Below are positions 1 through 7,261 of a stretch of DNA of 9,118 nucleotides, piece by piece. The position numbers and the translations under genes were made by a program. The first letter of the stretch is position 1. The number at the start of each line of letters is the position of its first letter. The DNA is from Bacillota bacterium (lineage in GTDB: Bacteria > Bacillota > Clostridia > Christensenellales > CAG-138), in assembly GCA_023435855.1 (NCBI GenBank), contig JAEZLG010000072.1, positions 1-9,118 of the forward strand. Reading direction: 5' to 3'. Below the pieces are notes generated by a model. The model had not been told where the DNA came from. It did no database searches and saw only the letters and a list, made by a program, of their open reading frames with translations.

Positions 1-395
1 GCGTCAAAAAGCATGTGCTTTTAGACGATGAGCTGGTGGTAAAAATAACGTTTCCCAATATGCCGGGCAAAGGTGTATACCTTAAAAAACGGCGTATCCG
101 AGGCCATGATCTTGCCCAAGTGGGCCTTGCGGGATTTTTTGGCGAAGACGGAAACATAAGCTTTGCGGCGGCTGCGGTTGGCCCAACGCCTATTTTGATT
201 GCCGATATCGGCAGCTTTACCCCTTCTGAGCTTGTTGCTAATAAAGAGGATATAAAAAACAAAGTTATAGCCCGGGTTAAGCCTATTTCGGATGTGCGAA
301 GTTCGAAGGAATATAGGCTTGCCATGCTCAACTATTTTGTAAGCCTTGCGGTGGATGGTTTTGCAACAGGTGTTAAGGCGGAGGTACGGGCATGA
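1..395 (+). CDS. Molybdenum hydroxylase FAD-binding subunit, C-terminal part (5' end outside window)
   Basis: The reading frame is open to the left edge (first full codon at position 3), so only about the last 130 residues of a protein usually near 270-290 aa are present. They match the C-terminal domain of the CO dehydrogenase/xanthine dehydrogenase flavoprotein subunit. The marker near the end is PISDVRSSKEYR, the conserved D-x-R-(S/A)-x-x-x-Y-R element of this domain. The FAD-binding motifs lie upstream and cannot be seen. In the complex this subunit takes electrons from the [2Fe-2S] subunit and passes them to NAD+ or another acceptor. Its stop codon overlaps the next gene's start (ATGA at 392-395), indicating one operon and probable translational coupling. 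A GTG at 15 is only an internal Val codon. E. coli XdhB is the equivalent subunit. Confidence 0.88.
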   Translation, partial: VKKHVLLDDELVVKITFPNMPGKGVYLKKRRIRGHDLAQVGLAGFFGEDGNISFAAAAVGPTPILIADIGSFTPSELVANKEDIKNKVIARVKPISDVRSSKEYRLAMLNYFVSLAVDGFATGVKAEVRA

Positions 396-865
396 AACGC
401 AACATACATGTACGGGTCAACGGCATCAACTATGATGTGATGTGCAGCGAAAACGCTACGCTTGTTACGCTGTTAAGGGAGGAGCTGGGCCTCACGGGGA
501 CCAAAGAGGGATGCGGATCGGGCGAATGCGGTGCATGTACCGTTATATTTAACGGTTTGGCGGTCAATGCCTGCATGGTGATGGCTATGGAAGCGGAGGG
601 TGCGGATATATGTACCATCGAGGGTGAAGCCAAAAACGGTGAGCTTTCCGATTTACAGAAGAGCTTTATCAAGCATAATGCGCTCCAGTGCGGATTTTGT
701 ACCCCCGGCATGATTATGCGCGCGCGTGCACTCCTTAACAACAATCCCCATCCTACAAAAGACGAAGTAGCGGAGGCGATGGAGGGTAACCTTTGCCGGT
801 GTACGGGCTATGAAACGATACTTGCGGCAGTTTTGGCGATAGCAGGTGAAGAAAATGGAGAATAA
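392..865 (+). CDS. Molybdenum hydroxylase [2Fe-2S] iron-sulfur subunit
   Basis: This 157-aa protein has the full length and layout of the small subunit of xanthine dehydrogenase/CO dehydrogenase-type hydroxylases. The N-terminal plant-ferredoxin-like domain holds one [2Fe-2S] cluster with Cys41, Cys46, Cys49 and Cys61 (GCGSGECGAC followed by a downstream NAC). The C-terminal helical domain holds the second with Cys100, Cys103, Cys135 and Cys137 (QCGFCTPG and NLCRCTGY). All eight ligands are present. It carries electrons from the molybdenum centre to the FAD subunit and is cytoplasmic. A GGAGG at 380-384 lies 7 nt before the ATG, and the start overlaps the previous stop by 4 nt. The closest named equivalents are E. 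coli XdhC and CoxS. The substrate is set by the large subunit, so no gene symbol is given. Confidence 0.95.
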   Translation: MKRNIHVRVNGINYDVMCSENATLVTLLREELGLTGTKEGCGSGECGACTVIFNGLAVNACMVMAMEAEGADICTIEGEAKNGELSDLQKSFIKHNALQCGFCTPGMIMRARALLNNNPHPTKDEVAEAMEGNLCRCTGYETILAAVLAIAGEENGE

Positions 866-3212
866 GTATCAATACATCGGTAAAAGCGTAGAGCGCCATG
901 ACGGCTACGAAAAAGTGACGGGTACTGCCCCTTATGTGGCCGATTTGAAGATGAACGGCTTATTGCATGCAAGGGTTAAAACGAGCCCTTATGCACACGC
1001 CAACATACTTTCCATCAATACCGAAAAGGCTGAAGCGCTGCCGGGTGTTCGCGCCGTTATAACCGGCCGCCAAGGTGCAGCAAAGCTCGGCATCTATATG
1101 CAGGACCGCTCTATCATCGCCGTCAACAAGGTGCGCCATTTTGGCGAGGTGGTGGCGGCCGTTGCGGCTGTAGATGCGGAGACTGCGCAAAAAGCAGTGG
1201 ATCTCATTGAGGTAGAATATGCGCTGCTGCCACCGGTACTCGATGTGCGACAAGCCGTTACGCCAAATAGCCCGTTGGTGCACGAAAAGCTGGGAGAATA
1301 CGCGCATGTGAAAGGTGTATTTTTCCCGATTCCCGGTACCAACGTGGCAAGTCACATAAAAATTCGCAAGGGCAATACGGAGGAAGCCTTTAAAAATGCG
1401 GATCTGATTATCGAGAATACCTTTGAGCAGCCGCAAGTATTCCACATCCCCCTTGAAACACATGGCACCATCGTACAGTGGGGCATTGGAGATAAAATAA
1501 AAATCTATTCAAGCTCCCAATCCCCCTATTCCATTCGCGATTTGTTCTCGATAGCTTTCAACCTGCCAAAGACCAATATTGAGGTTAACGTGCCGTATGT
1601 GGGCGGAGGCTTCGGCGGCAAGAGCGGCATTCATATGGAACCGTTGGTGGGACTCCTCTCAAAGGCGGCGGGCGGACAGCCCGTAAAGCTGATTCCGGTG
1701 CGAGAGGAGGAATGCTCCACACTTCCCTGTAGGCAGGGATTGGTAGCCCGTATAAAGACAGGCGTTACCAAGGAAGGCCGCATCATTGCCGAGGAGGTGG
1801 AGTATCTCTGGGATGCCGGTGCCTATGCCGATTACGGCGTAAACATCGGCAGGGCAGGGGCTGTGACGGGCTGTGGGCCTTATGATATAGAAAATGTAAA
1901 GGTGGATTCAAAAACTGTCTACACAAACCATGTTTTCGGCACCGCCTACCGCGGCTTTGGTCATCCTGAGGTGTTTTTCGGCATCGAGCGACAGCGCGAT
2001 CTTATCGCAAAAGCGCTCCACATGGATCCTACGGAGTTTCGGCTTAAAAACCTGCTCATGCCCGGCAGCAAAACCATAACGGGCGAGCTGATTACCGAGA
2101 ATACCGGCAGGGCGGATTTGTGCCTCAAACAGGTAGCAGACGCCATCGGACTTGATAGACCCTATACGAAAGAGGAAAAGGCAGAATGGGCAAAAAGGGG
2201 CAAATATCGCGGCAAGGCGGCAGCGGTACTGCAAAAATCTCCGGCTATGCCTACCTGGAGCGCATCCTCAGCTTTATTGCAGATGAATGAAGACGGCACC
2301 ATACGATTAAACGTGGGCGGTGTGGACTACGGCCAAGGTACGTATACGGTAATGAAGCAGATCGTGGCCGAGCGCTTGAGTTTCCCCGTAGAAAAGATAG
2401 GCATTTCCCATACCATCAACACCAATCTAAGCCCGTATGACTGGCAAACGGTTGCAAGCCGCATGACGGTGCTTTGCGGCGTGGCGGTTATGGAGGCCTG
2501 CGATGACTTGAAAGAGCAGATACTGGAGCTTGGGAGTATCATTTTGCGCGCGGCAAAACACGAGATTTGCCTTAAGGATGAGCACGTCTATGTGAAGCAA
2601 AATCCCCATGAGAAGGTGCCGTTATCAAAACTTGCGATGGGGTATACCTTTGAAAACGGCAATGCCGTCGGCGGGCCGCTGATTGGCCGCGGTAAATCCA
2701 TCGCCCAAGGTCTCACAAATCTAGATGCGGAGACCGGCCAGGGAAAGACTGCACTTGACTGGACCTATGGTGCCCATGCTGTGGAGATAGAAGTAGATTC
2801 TAACACCGGCGACATCGACATATTGCATATGGCAAGCTCATTGGACATAGGCCAGGTGATGAACGCGGCGCTTTTGCGCGGCCAGGTGGTGGGCGGTGCA
2901 CTGCAGGGTATCGGGACAACGTTTTATGAATCGGTTCACTACGACGATATGGGCCGCCTTATCACGCGAAACTTTACCGATTACAAGATTCCTACATTTC
3001 GGGATGTACCAAAAAAGGTGGATGTACTGTGTGTGGAGACACCACAGCTCGATGGTCCCTATGGCGCGCGCGGCTGCGGTGAACACCCGCTGATTTCCGT
3101 GACGTCGGTGATTGCAAACGCGCTGGCAAATGCTACTGGTGAGGAGTTCTTCGACCTCCCTCTGTCGGCAGACCGCGTCTATTTGCGTCTGCACGAAAAT
3201 AAGCAAAGTTAA
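855..3212 (+). CDS. Molybdenum hydroxylase large (molybdopterin-binding) subunit, xanthine dehydrogenase family
   Basis: About 785 aa, the usual length for the stand-alone catalytic subunit (XdhA/CoxL type). The aldehyde oxidase/XDH hammerhead domain covers roughly residues 15-130, and the molybdopterin-binding domains follow. Visible cofactor and active-site elements, numbered from ATG 855, are GGGFGGK at 250-256, an Arg at 293 aligning with bovine XDH Arg880 (shared spacing to ARxKxG), AYRGFG with Arg366 and Phe368 (bovine Arg912/Phe914), GQG around Gln494, and GARGCGE with the catalytic base Glu743 (bovine Glu1261). The residue after GGGFGGK is Ser257, where bovine XDH has substrate-binding Glu802. 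It hydroxylates a heterocyclic base using water. I chose ATG 855 because AGGTGA at 844-849 sits 5 nt upstream. An in-frame GTG at 846 would add three residues. Either start overlaps the Fe-S gene. Purine (xanthine/hypoxanthine) is the likeliest substrate class. Confidence 0.92.
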   Translation: MENKYQYIGKSVERHDGYEKVTGTAPYVADLKMNGLLHARVKTSPYAHANILSINTEKAEALPGVRAVITGRQGAAKLGIYMQDRSIIAVNKVRHFGEVVAAVAAVDAETAQKAVDLIEVEYALLPPVLDVRQAVTPNSPLVHEKLGEYAHVKGVFFPIPGTNVASHIKIRKGNTEEAFKNADLIIENTFEQPQVFHIPLETHGTIVQWGIGDKIKIYSSSQSPYSIRDLFSIAFNLPKTNIEVNVPYVGGGFGGKSGIHMEPLVGLLSKAAGGQPVKLIPVREEECSTLPCRQGLVARIKTGVTKEGRIIAEEVEYLWDAGAYADYGVNIGRAGAVTGCGPYDIENVKVDSKTVYTNHVFGTAYRGFGHPEVFFGIERQRDLIAKALHMDPTEFRLKNLLMPGSKTITGELITENTGRADLCLKQVADAIGLDRPYTKEEKAEWAKRGKYRGKAAAVLQKSPAMPTWSASSALLQMNEDGTIRLNVGGVDYGQGTYTVMKQIVAERLSFPVEKIGISHTINTNLSPYDWQTVASRMTVLCGVAVMEACDDLKEQILELGSIILRAAKHEICLKDEHVYVKQNPHEKVPLSKLAMGYTFENGNAVGGPLIGRGKSIAQGLTNLDAETGQGKTALDWTYGAHAVEIEVDSNTGDIDILHMASSLDIGQVMNAALLRGQVVGGALQGIGTTFYESVHYDDMGRLITRNFTDYKIPTFRDVPKKVDVLCVETPQLDGPYGARGCGEHPLISVTSVIANALANATGEEFFDLPLSADRVYLRLHENKQS

Positions 3213-3220
3213 GCGCATCT

Positions 3221-3263
3221 GAAAAAGGAGGTGATGATAAGACATTATTCCGGGTATCGGTAA
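3221..3263 (+). promoter_or_regulatory. Orphan near-perfect Shine-Dalgarno with 9-codon mini-ORF
   Basis: Nine bases after the large-subunit stop lies AAAGGAGGTGAT (3224-3235), complementary to 12 nt of the 16S rRNA 3' end and stronger than any other ribosome site in the window. No full gene follows. The ATG at 3234 is only 2 nt after AGGAGG and opens a 9-codon frame ending with TAA at 3261. The next gene, the permease, starts 90 nt downstream with its own weaker site. It could be a leader peptide, a ribosome standby site, or the remnant of a lost gene. No function is assigned. Confidence 0.35.
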
Positions 3264-3325
3264 GCAAAACACAAAGTACGGATGAGACGAATTGAAACTG
3301 CAACAATTTAAGAGAGGGGAATCAT

Positions 3326-4750
3326 ATGGAACTGTATCCGAAAAAGGGAATTGTCGGCTATCTGCCGGATGAGCGGCCGCCGCTGGGGAAATTGCTTCTT
3401 TACGCGCTGCAGCAGGTTATCGTCATGTTCCCGGCTACCATTACCGTTGCACTTATTACGGGTTTCCAGGTTTCCACCACCATCTTTGCAAGCGGTATCG
3501 CCACGCTTTGCTTCACGCTCATCACCGGCAAAAAGCTGCCTCTCTACTACGGTTCAAGCTTCGCTTACCTATCTGCCATATCGGGCCTCGTCGCTGCGCA
3601 GGGCTTCCAAAGAAGCGCGGGCGGAATATTGCCTGTTGAAGCCATACAGATTGCGCAGTTCGGTATTATAGCTTCGGGCCTCGTGTCCATTGCGGCTGGT
3701 TTCCTCGTAAAGTTCGCCGGGCGCAGCGCTGTTGAAAAGATACTGCCGCCTGCTGTTACAGGCCCTGTTGCCATGATCATCGGCTTAACGCTTGCGGGTA
3801 ACGCGTTAAGTGATGCGGCTCCCGCAGCAGGCAATACGAACATGGTTTGGGTTGTATCGCTTGCTACGCTTCTTTCAACGATCTTCTTTTCCAAGTACCT
3901 TAAGGGCTTCTTAGGGCAGCTTCCGCTTTTGCTCGGTGCGGGCGTAGGCTGTTTGACGGCGCTTATCGTGTACCTTTTAGGCGGTGAAAACCTGTTTAGG
4001 AGCCTGCCGCCCGAGGTACTCGCCTCCTCTACATGGAAGCTCGGAAGCGGCAGCATATTTGCTCTTCCCGCTTTCTCCTTGCCAAAGGTATCGTGGGTTG
4101 CCGTTGCGGCAATCATGCCGATTGCCATCGCAACAATCCCCGAATCCACGGCACATGTATACCAGCTTGACATCTATGTAAACGACGTGGCACGCGCCAA
4201 AGGCGCCACAAAGAAATACGACATGGTTGCTCTGCTTGACCGCAACCTCATCGGCGACGGCCTCTGCGACATGATCTCCGGCTTTGTGGGCGGCCCCGCC
4301 GGCACAAACTACGGCGAAAACATCAGCACTATGGCCATCACCCGCGTATTCAGTGTACCCGTGCTCATGGTAGCCGCTATCATCGCTATGGTCGTATCCT
4401 GCTTCACGCCGCTCATCGGTGCCATCTATGCGATCCCCCTAGCGGTTATCGGCGGGCTTGAGATCTACCTCTTCGGCGCTATTGCCGCACAGGGTATCGC
4501 AATCCTCATCGATAAGAAGTGCGACATGTTCAGCGCCAAGAACATCGCCGTCATCGCTTGTATCATGGTGTTTGGTATTGGCACGAACTATGTCTACGGC
4601 GGCACGCTTAACTTCTTCGGGCTGCAGGTACCTGCCATCGCGGGCGCCGCAATCTTTGGTATTATCCTAAATCTCCTTCTCAGCATCGGCGAAAAGAAGG
4701 ATGTGAAACACAACAAAGAGACGGAGCAAACTATAAACGAAGACGCATAG
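3326..4750 (+). CDS. NCS2-family nucleobase:cation symporter (uracil/xanthine permease)
   Basis: A 474-aa integral membrane protein with about 12-14 hydrophobic segments and polar ends, the size and layout of NCS2 (UraA/XanQ) transporters, which import uracil or purine bases with protons. Residues 74-82 (YYGSSFAYL) match the broken TM3 strand. PESTAHV at 272-278 gives Glu273 and His277, matching UraA Glu241/His245 in TM8. The family signature at 327-340 is TNYGENISTMAITR, with Glu331 in the UraA Glu290 position (TM10). These favour the uracil-type branch over XanQ or UacT, which carry a QNxG-type TM10 signature. Yet it lies 113 nt behind a xanthine dehydrogenase-type operon, so it probably imports that enzyme's substrate. 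The Shine-Dalgarno GAGGGGA (3314-3320) is 5 nt before the ATG. The C-terminal tail (about 455-474) is charged and cytoplasmic. Confidence 0.9.
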   Translation: MELYPKKGIVGYLPDERPPLGKLLLYALQQVIVMFPATITVALITGFQVSTTIFASGIATLCFTLITGKKLPLYYGSSFAYLSAISGLVAAQGFQRSAGGILPVEAIQIAQFGIIASGLVSIAAGFLVKFAGRSAVEKILPPAVTGPVAMIIGLTLAGNALSDAAPAAGNTNMVWVVSLATLLSTIFFSKYLKGFLGQLPLLLGAGVGCLTALIVYLLGGENLFRSLPPEVLASSTWKLGSGSIFALPAFSLPKVSWVAVAAIMPIAIATIPESTAHVYQLDIYVNDVARAKGATKKYDMVALLDRNLIGDGLCDMISGFVGGPAGTNYGENISTMAITRVFSVPVLMVAAIIAMVVSCFTPLIGAIYAIPLAVIGGLEIYLFGAIAAQGIAILIDKKCDMFSAKNIAVIACIMVFGIGTNYVYGGTLNFFGLQVPAIAGAAIFGIILNLLLSIGEKKDVKHNKETEQTINEDA

Positions 4751-4770
4751 CGGTAAGAATCAAAGTATAC

Positions 4771-4810
4771 AAAAATGAGTCTCGACTCCATGGAGCCGAG
4801 ACTCATTTTT
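4771..4810. terminator. Bidirectional rho-independent terminator
   Basis: A perfect 14-bp inverted repeat pairs 4771-4784 with 4797-4810. The apical CTCCATGGAG (4786-4795) is itself palindromic and extends the stem after one A/C mismatch. One arm starts with five A and the other ends with five T, so the hairpin has a U-tract on both strands. It lies between the convergent permease (ends 4750) and ferredoxin (ends 4828) genes and should end both transcripts. Confidence 0.93.
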
Positions 4811-4827
4811 CAATCGCTGAAAACTTA

Positions 4828-4998
4828 TTATTCGGCTTTCGGTGCGCCGACGGGGCAGGTGGCTTCGCAAGCGCCGCAATCGATGCAGGCATTCGCGTCA
4901 ATCACATAGATTTCATCGCCCTGCGAAATAGCATTCACGGGGCAATCGGGCTCACAGGCGCCGCAGCTGATGCAATCAGAGCTTATTACATATGCCAT
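4828..4998 (-). CDS. Clostridial-type 2[4Fe-4S] ferredoxin
   Basis: A 56-aa small soluble electron carrier with two CxxCxxCxxxCP motifs. Cys9, 12, 15 and 19 lie in CISCGACEPDCP, and Cys38, 41, 44 and 48 in CIDCGACEATCP. All eight ligands and both following prolines are present, and the length is normal for clostridial ferredoxin. I set the start at the ATG at 4998 (MAYVISSDC) because GGGAGG lies 9 nt upstream and the family begins with M-A-Y. A longer in-frame ATG at 5034 adds 12 residues unlike the family and lies inside the promoter-proximal leader. It is a single-gene unit with its own promoter (5035-5062), ending at the shared terminator. It lies downstream of ricT on the same strand. It could serve any low-potential redox enzyme, and a link to the convergent hydroxylase operon is only speculation. 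Confidence 0.96.
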   Translation of the reverse strand: MAYVISSDCISCGACEPDCPVNAISQGDEIYVIDANACIDCGACEATCPVGAPKAE

Positions 4999-5034
4999 GG
5001 TAGTTAACCTCCCAACGAAATTTAGACAATACAT

Positions 5035-5062
5035 ATTGTAACATGTTTTGTTTAAATTGCAA
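5035..5062 (-). promoter_or_regulatory. Sigma-A-type promoter of the ferredoxin gene
   Basis: On the minus strand TTGCAA (5062-5057) is followed after 16 nt by TACAAT (5040-5035), which is preceded by TG-N as an extended -10. Transcription would begin near 5028 and reach the ferredoxin ATG (4998) after a leader of about 30 nt carrying GGGAGG. The match to consensus is 5/6 at -10 and 4/6 at -35. The assignment rests on sequence only. Confidence 0.6.
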
Positions 5063-5104
5063 CCCGAATGGGAACGGGAGATTTATACATCTTTCGACCG
5101 GAGT

Positions 5105-5989
5105 CTACTCAGCAGCAGGCTCGTCTTCTGCAGATTCGTCCGGTTCCGCAATAGGCGCATTGTGCTCGTGTGTACCGCTGCGCCTAGTAAGCGCGCGAAA
5201 CTCGTATTCCTTCATGTCGTAGCTTCCGTCGTTTAATGTCACCTTTACGCGTGTGCGCTCGGTGATGACGTTGTTTTCAATTACGGTGCCTGTAAGGCCT
5301 TCAGGTGTAATTACCTCGCGGCCCACGCGCGGCATCTGGCGGCGCATGCTCTCATAGCAGTCCTGCTCGTACTTAAGGCAGCACATAAGCCTGCCGCATA
5401 TGCCGGAAATTTTGGTAGGTGAAAGCGAGAGGTTTTGCTCCTTCGCCATTTTAATGGAAACGGGCTGGAAGTCCGTCAAAAACGTTTTACAGCACACGCA
5501 GCGGCCGCAGGAGCCCAAGCCCCCAAGCATCTTCGCTTCGTCGCGCACGCCGATTTGGCGAAGCTCGATGCGCGTTTTAAATACACTCGCAAGGTCGCGT
5601 ACAAGCTCCCTAAAGTCCACGCGCCCGTCGGCGGTGAAATAAAACACTATCTTGGAACCGTTAAAGGCGTACTCTACATCCACAAGCTTCATATCGAGCT
5701 TATGTGCAATTACCTTCTGGCAGCAGACCGTATAAGCTTCCGTCTCGCGGGCGCGGTTCTTGTCGCGCTGCTCATGGTCGGCGGGAGTGGCGACGCGGAG
5801 TACGCTTTTTAAGGGTGCAACCACCTGCTCGTCGGGGAGTTCGTGTACACCTAATACAACATCCGCAAACTCTATACCGCGTGCCGTTTCAACGATCACG
5901 CCGTCGCCTTCTTTTATATCGAGGCCGGCCGGGTCAAAAAAGTAGACCTTTCCGCCATCCCGAAATTTAACGTCTATAACATTTTTCAT
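5105..5989 (-). CDS. ricT: RicT/YaaT, PSP1-domain iron-sulfur protein of the Y-complex
   Basis: A 294-aa protein with the PSP1 C-terminal domain, typical of Bacillus YaaT/RicT. It opens with the family's N-terminal region (VIDVKFRDGGKVYFFDP). The core contains the cysteine-rich element GSCGRCVCC (Cys161, 164, 166, 167) and ICGRLMCCLKYE (Cys198, 203, 204), with further Cys at 89, 90 and 211. In B. subtilis RicT with RicA and RicF forms a complex that binds [4Fe-4S] clusters and helps RNase Y process mRNA. The partners are not in this window. The acidic tail after residue 270 is low complexity. ATG 5989 lies 8 nt after the holB stop. The nearest GGAGG (6010-6006) lies inside the last holB codons, 16 nt away, so translation is probably coupled. 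Downstream I see only a weak CCCG/CGGG stem near 5063-5078 and no clear terminator. Confidence 0.93.
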   Translation of the reverse strand: MKNVIDVKFRDGGKVYFFDPAGLDIKEGDGVIVETARGIEFADVVLGVHELPDEQVVAPLKSVLRVATPADHEQRDKNRARETEAYTVCCQKVIAHKLDMKLVDVEYAFNGSKIVFYFTADGRVDFRELVRDLASVFKTRIELRQIGVRDEAKMLGGLGSCGRCVCCKTFLTDFQPVSIKMAKEQNLSLSPTKISGICGRLMCCLKYEQDCYESMRRQMPRVGREVITPEGLTGTVIENNVITERTRVKVTLNDGSYDMKEYEFRALTRRSGTHEHNAPIAEPDESAEDEPAAE

Positions 5990-5997
5990 GTATGTAC

Positions 5998-6900
5998 TTA
6001 CATAACCTCCGATAAATCTATAAAAAGCCTGTCAAGCGCGGATGCACTCGGTGTATGCACGTTCAAGCGCCTTCGCGTTCCGGCCAGTGTTTCTATGATA
6101 GCGTTTATCTTAGAACTTGTAAAGTTTTTCGTCACGGCGCTTAGTTTGTCGTAAAAGTCTACATTTTCTTGAACGCGGTCCGTTTCTTTGAGGAGCAGCA
6201 TGTCCCGCGCAAAGGAAAGCATGAGATCTATCGCGTCGAGCGCGGTTTTGTCTTCTTTGTGTTTTTTAGAGTCTGCAAAGGGAAGCTTTCCCTCAATTGC
6301 CGTTAAAAATGTGTCGAGTGCGCTTTGCCTAAGCTCAAGATAGCCTTCGCGGAAACAAAACGCATGCGCGCGCGACAAAGAGCCTGCGCTCAATTGCGCG
6401 GCTTTCATGGCATCGTTTCTTTGTGCGCCCTGTTCTACAAGCGCCTGTTCGATTTCATCTGAAGTGAGCTGTGCGGCGTGATAAACGCTGCAGCGTGAAC
6501 GTATGGTGGGGAATATGAGATGCAAGCTCCCCGTAAAAAGAAAAAGTGTTGAAGCGGGAGGTTCCTCCAGCGTTTTAAGAAGCTTATGCTGACATGCCGG
6601 AGCCACCTTGTCGCCGCCTATATCGCGAATGAGAATTGCGCGCCCCATACCATAAGGACGGCTGTTAAGTTCGGCAAGAAGCTTGTTGAGATCTTCTACC
6701 TTCACGGGCGTTTCGCCGAGCTCAAAATAGTCGGGACTTGCTGTGAGCTGCGCTATATCGGGAACGCCCAAACAATGCAGCGCAGCAGCGCGACGCGCTA
6801 AATACACCGCCGCCATAGTATCGCAGCCGGTGATGAGGATTGCGTGTGAGGCACGGTGATTTTTGATCGCCTCAAGAAGGCGATTTTCCTTTGCGCTCAT
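5998..6900 (-). CDS. holB: DNA polymerase III subunit delta' (HolB), with degenerate nucleotide and zinc sites
   Basis: A 300-aa clamp-loader subunit of the DnaX/HolB AAA+ family, which loads the sliding clamp during replication. Supporting motifs are SHAILITG at 18-25, the conserved KLLKTLEEPP at 106-115, and the PTIRSRC element at 131-137 (the SRC motif that contacts a neighbouring subunit's ATP). The position where many bacterial delta' or gamma/tau proteins have GxxGxGK(S/T) reads TGCDTMAA, so no P-loop can form. Only one cysteine (Cys43) remains where a zinc-binding cysteine set is common. Delta' need not bind ATP, so the subunit may still work structurally. The start has AAAGGG 5 nt upstream, 14 nt after the darA stop, and ricT follows at once. 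The darA-holB-ricT order matches B. subtilis except that yaaR is missing between darA and holB. Confidence 0.9.
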   Translation of the reverse strand: MSAKENRLLEAIKNHRASHAILITGCDTMAAVYLARRAAALHCLGVPDIAQLTASPDYFELGETPVKVEDLNKLLAELNSRPYGMGRAILIRDIGGDKVAPACQHKLLKTLEEPPASTLFLFTGSLHLIFPTIRSRCSVYHAAQLTSDEIEQALVEQGAQRNDAMKAAQLSAGSLSRAHAFCFREGYLELRQSALDTFLTAIEGKLPFADSKKHKEDKTALDAIDLMLSFARDMLLLKETDRVQENVDFYDKLSAVTKNFTSSKINAIIETLAGTRRRLNVHTPSASALDRLFIDLSEVM

Positions 6901-6914
6901 CGAATCCCTTTACC

Positions 6915-7241
6915 TTAAAACTTGTGAAAGGCTTCCACGTCTACGATGAAGACCGTAGCGCCGCCCAATGTCACCTGTACGGGCGTAGGGGAGCTGTCGA
7001 TGTAGCCGGGCATGGAGGAAGGAATTACCATGTATTCTTTGCGCGTGCTCGACTTGCTCTTGATGATCTCAAGCGCTAAGTCCACCTTATCGGCATTGAG
7101 ACCCATCATGAGCGTCGAGTTCCCGCCGTGCAGGAATCCTCCGGTGGAGGAAATGCGCGTGACGCTGATGTTGTTTTCGATGAGCGATTTGATGAGCCTT
7201 TTCGAGTCCTCGTTTTGTACGATGGCAAATATGAGCTTCAT
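6915..7241 (-). CDS. darA: DarA (YaaQ), cyclic di-AMP-binding PII-like receptor
   Basis: A 108-aa protein that aligns along its whole length with B. subtilis DarA/YaaQ (PstA in Staphylococcus and Listeria), a trimeric cytoplasmic PII-like protein that binds c-di-AMP. Visible are MKLIFAIVQNEDS at the N-terminus, the binding segment VTRISSTGGFLHGGN at 27-41 (Thr28, Gly34-Gly35-Phe36-Leu37 and Asn41 in the ligand-contacting positions of the family), and the ending GGATVFIVDVEAFHKF. The start is ATG 7241: GGAGG at 7254-7250 lies 8 nt upstream. The GTG at 7250 overlaps that ribosome site and is rejected. It is the first gene of the compact darA-holB-ricT block. I see no convincing promoter in the 145 nt upstream. 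Confidence 0.96.
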   Translation of the reverse strand: MKLIFAIVQNEDSKRLIKSLIENNISVTRISSTGGFLHGGNSTLMMGLNADKVDLALEIIKSKSSTRKEYMVIPSSMPGYIDSSPTPVQVTLGGATVFIVDVEAFHKF

Positions 7242-7261
7242 CTGTATCACCTCCGTTTATT

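Noticed and set aside
960..1463. 167-codon open frame on the minus strand within the hydroxylase large subunit
   Set aside because: Shadow of the large-subunit gene, with no recognisable domain or ribosome site.
3213..3325. Purine or xanthine riboswitch before the permease
   Set aside because: I looked for the three-stem purine aptamer core and a following terminator and saw neither. Only the orphan ribosome site and the permease's own ribosome site are present.
3565..4173. 202-codon open frame on the minus strand inside the permease gene
   Set aside because: It lies wholly antisense to a clear NCS2 permease, shows no family motifs and has a composition dictated by the permease codons.
5063..5078. 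Terminator after ricT
   Set aside because: Only a 4-bp CCCG/CGGG stem with an 8-nt loop and no clean T-run. It also overlaps the ferredoxin promoter region.
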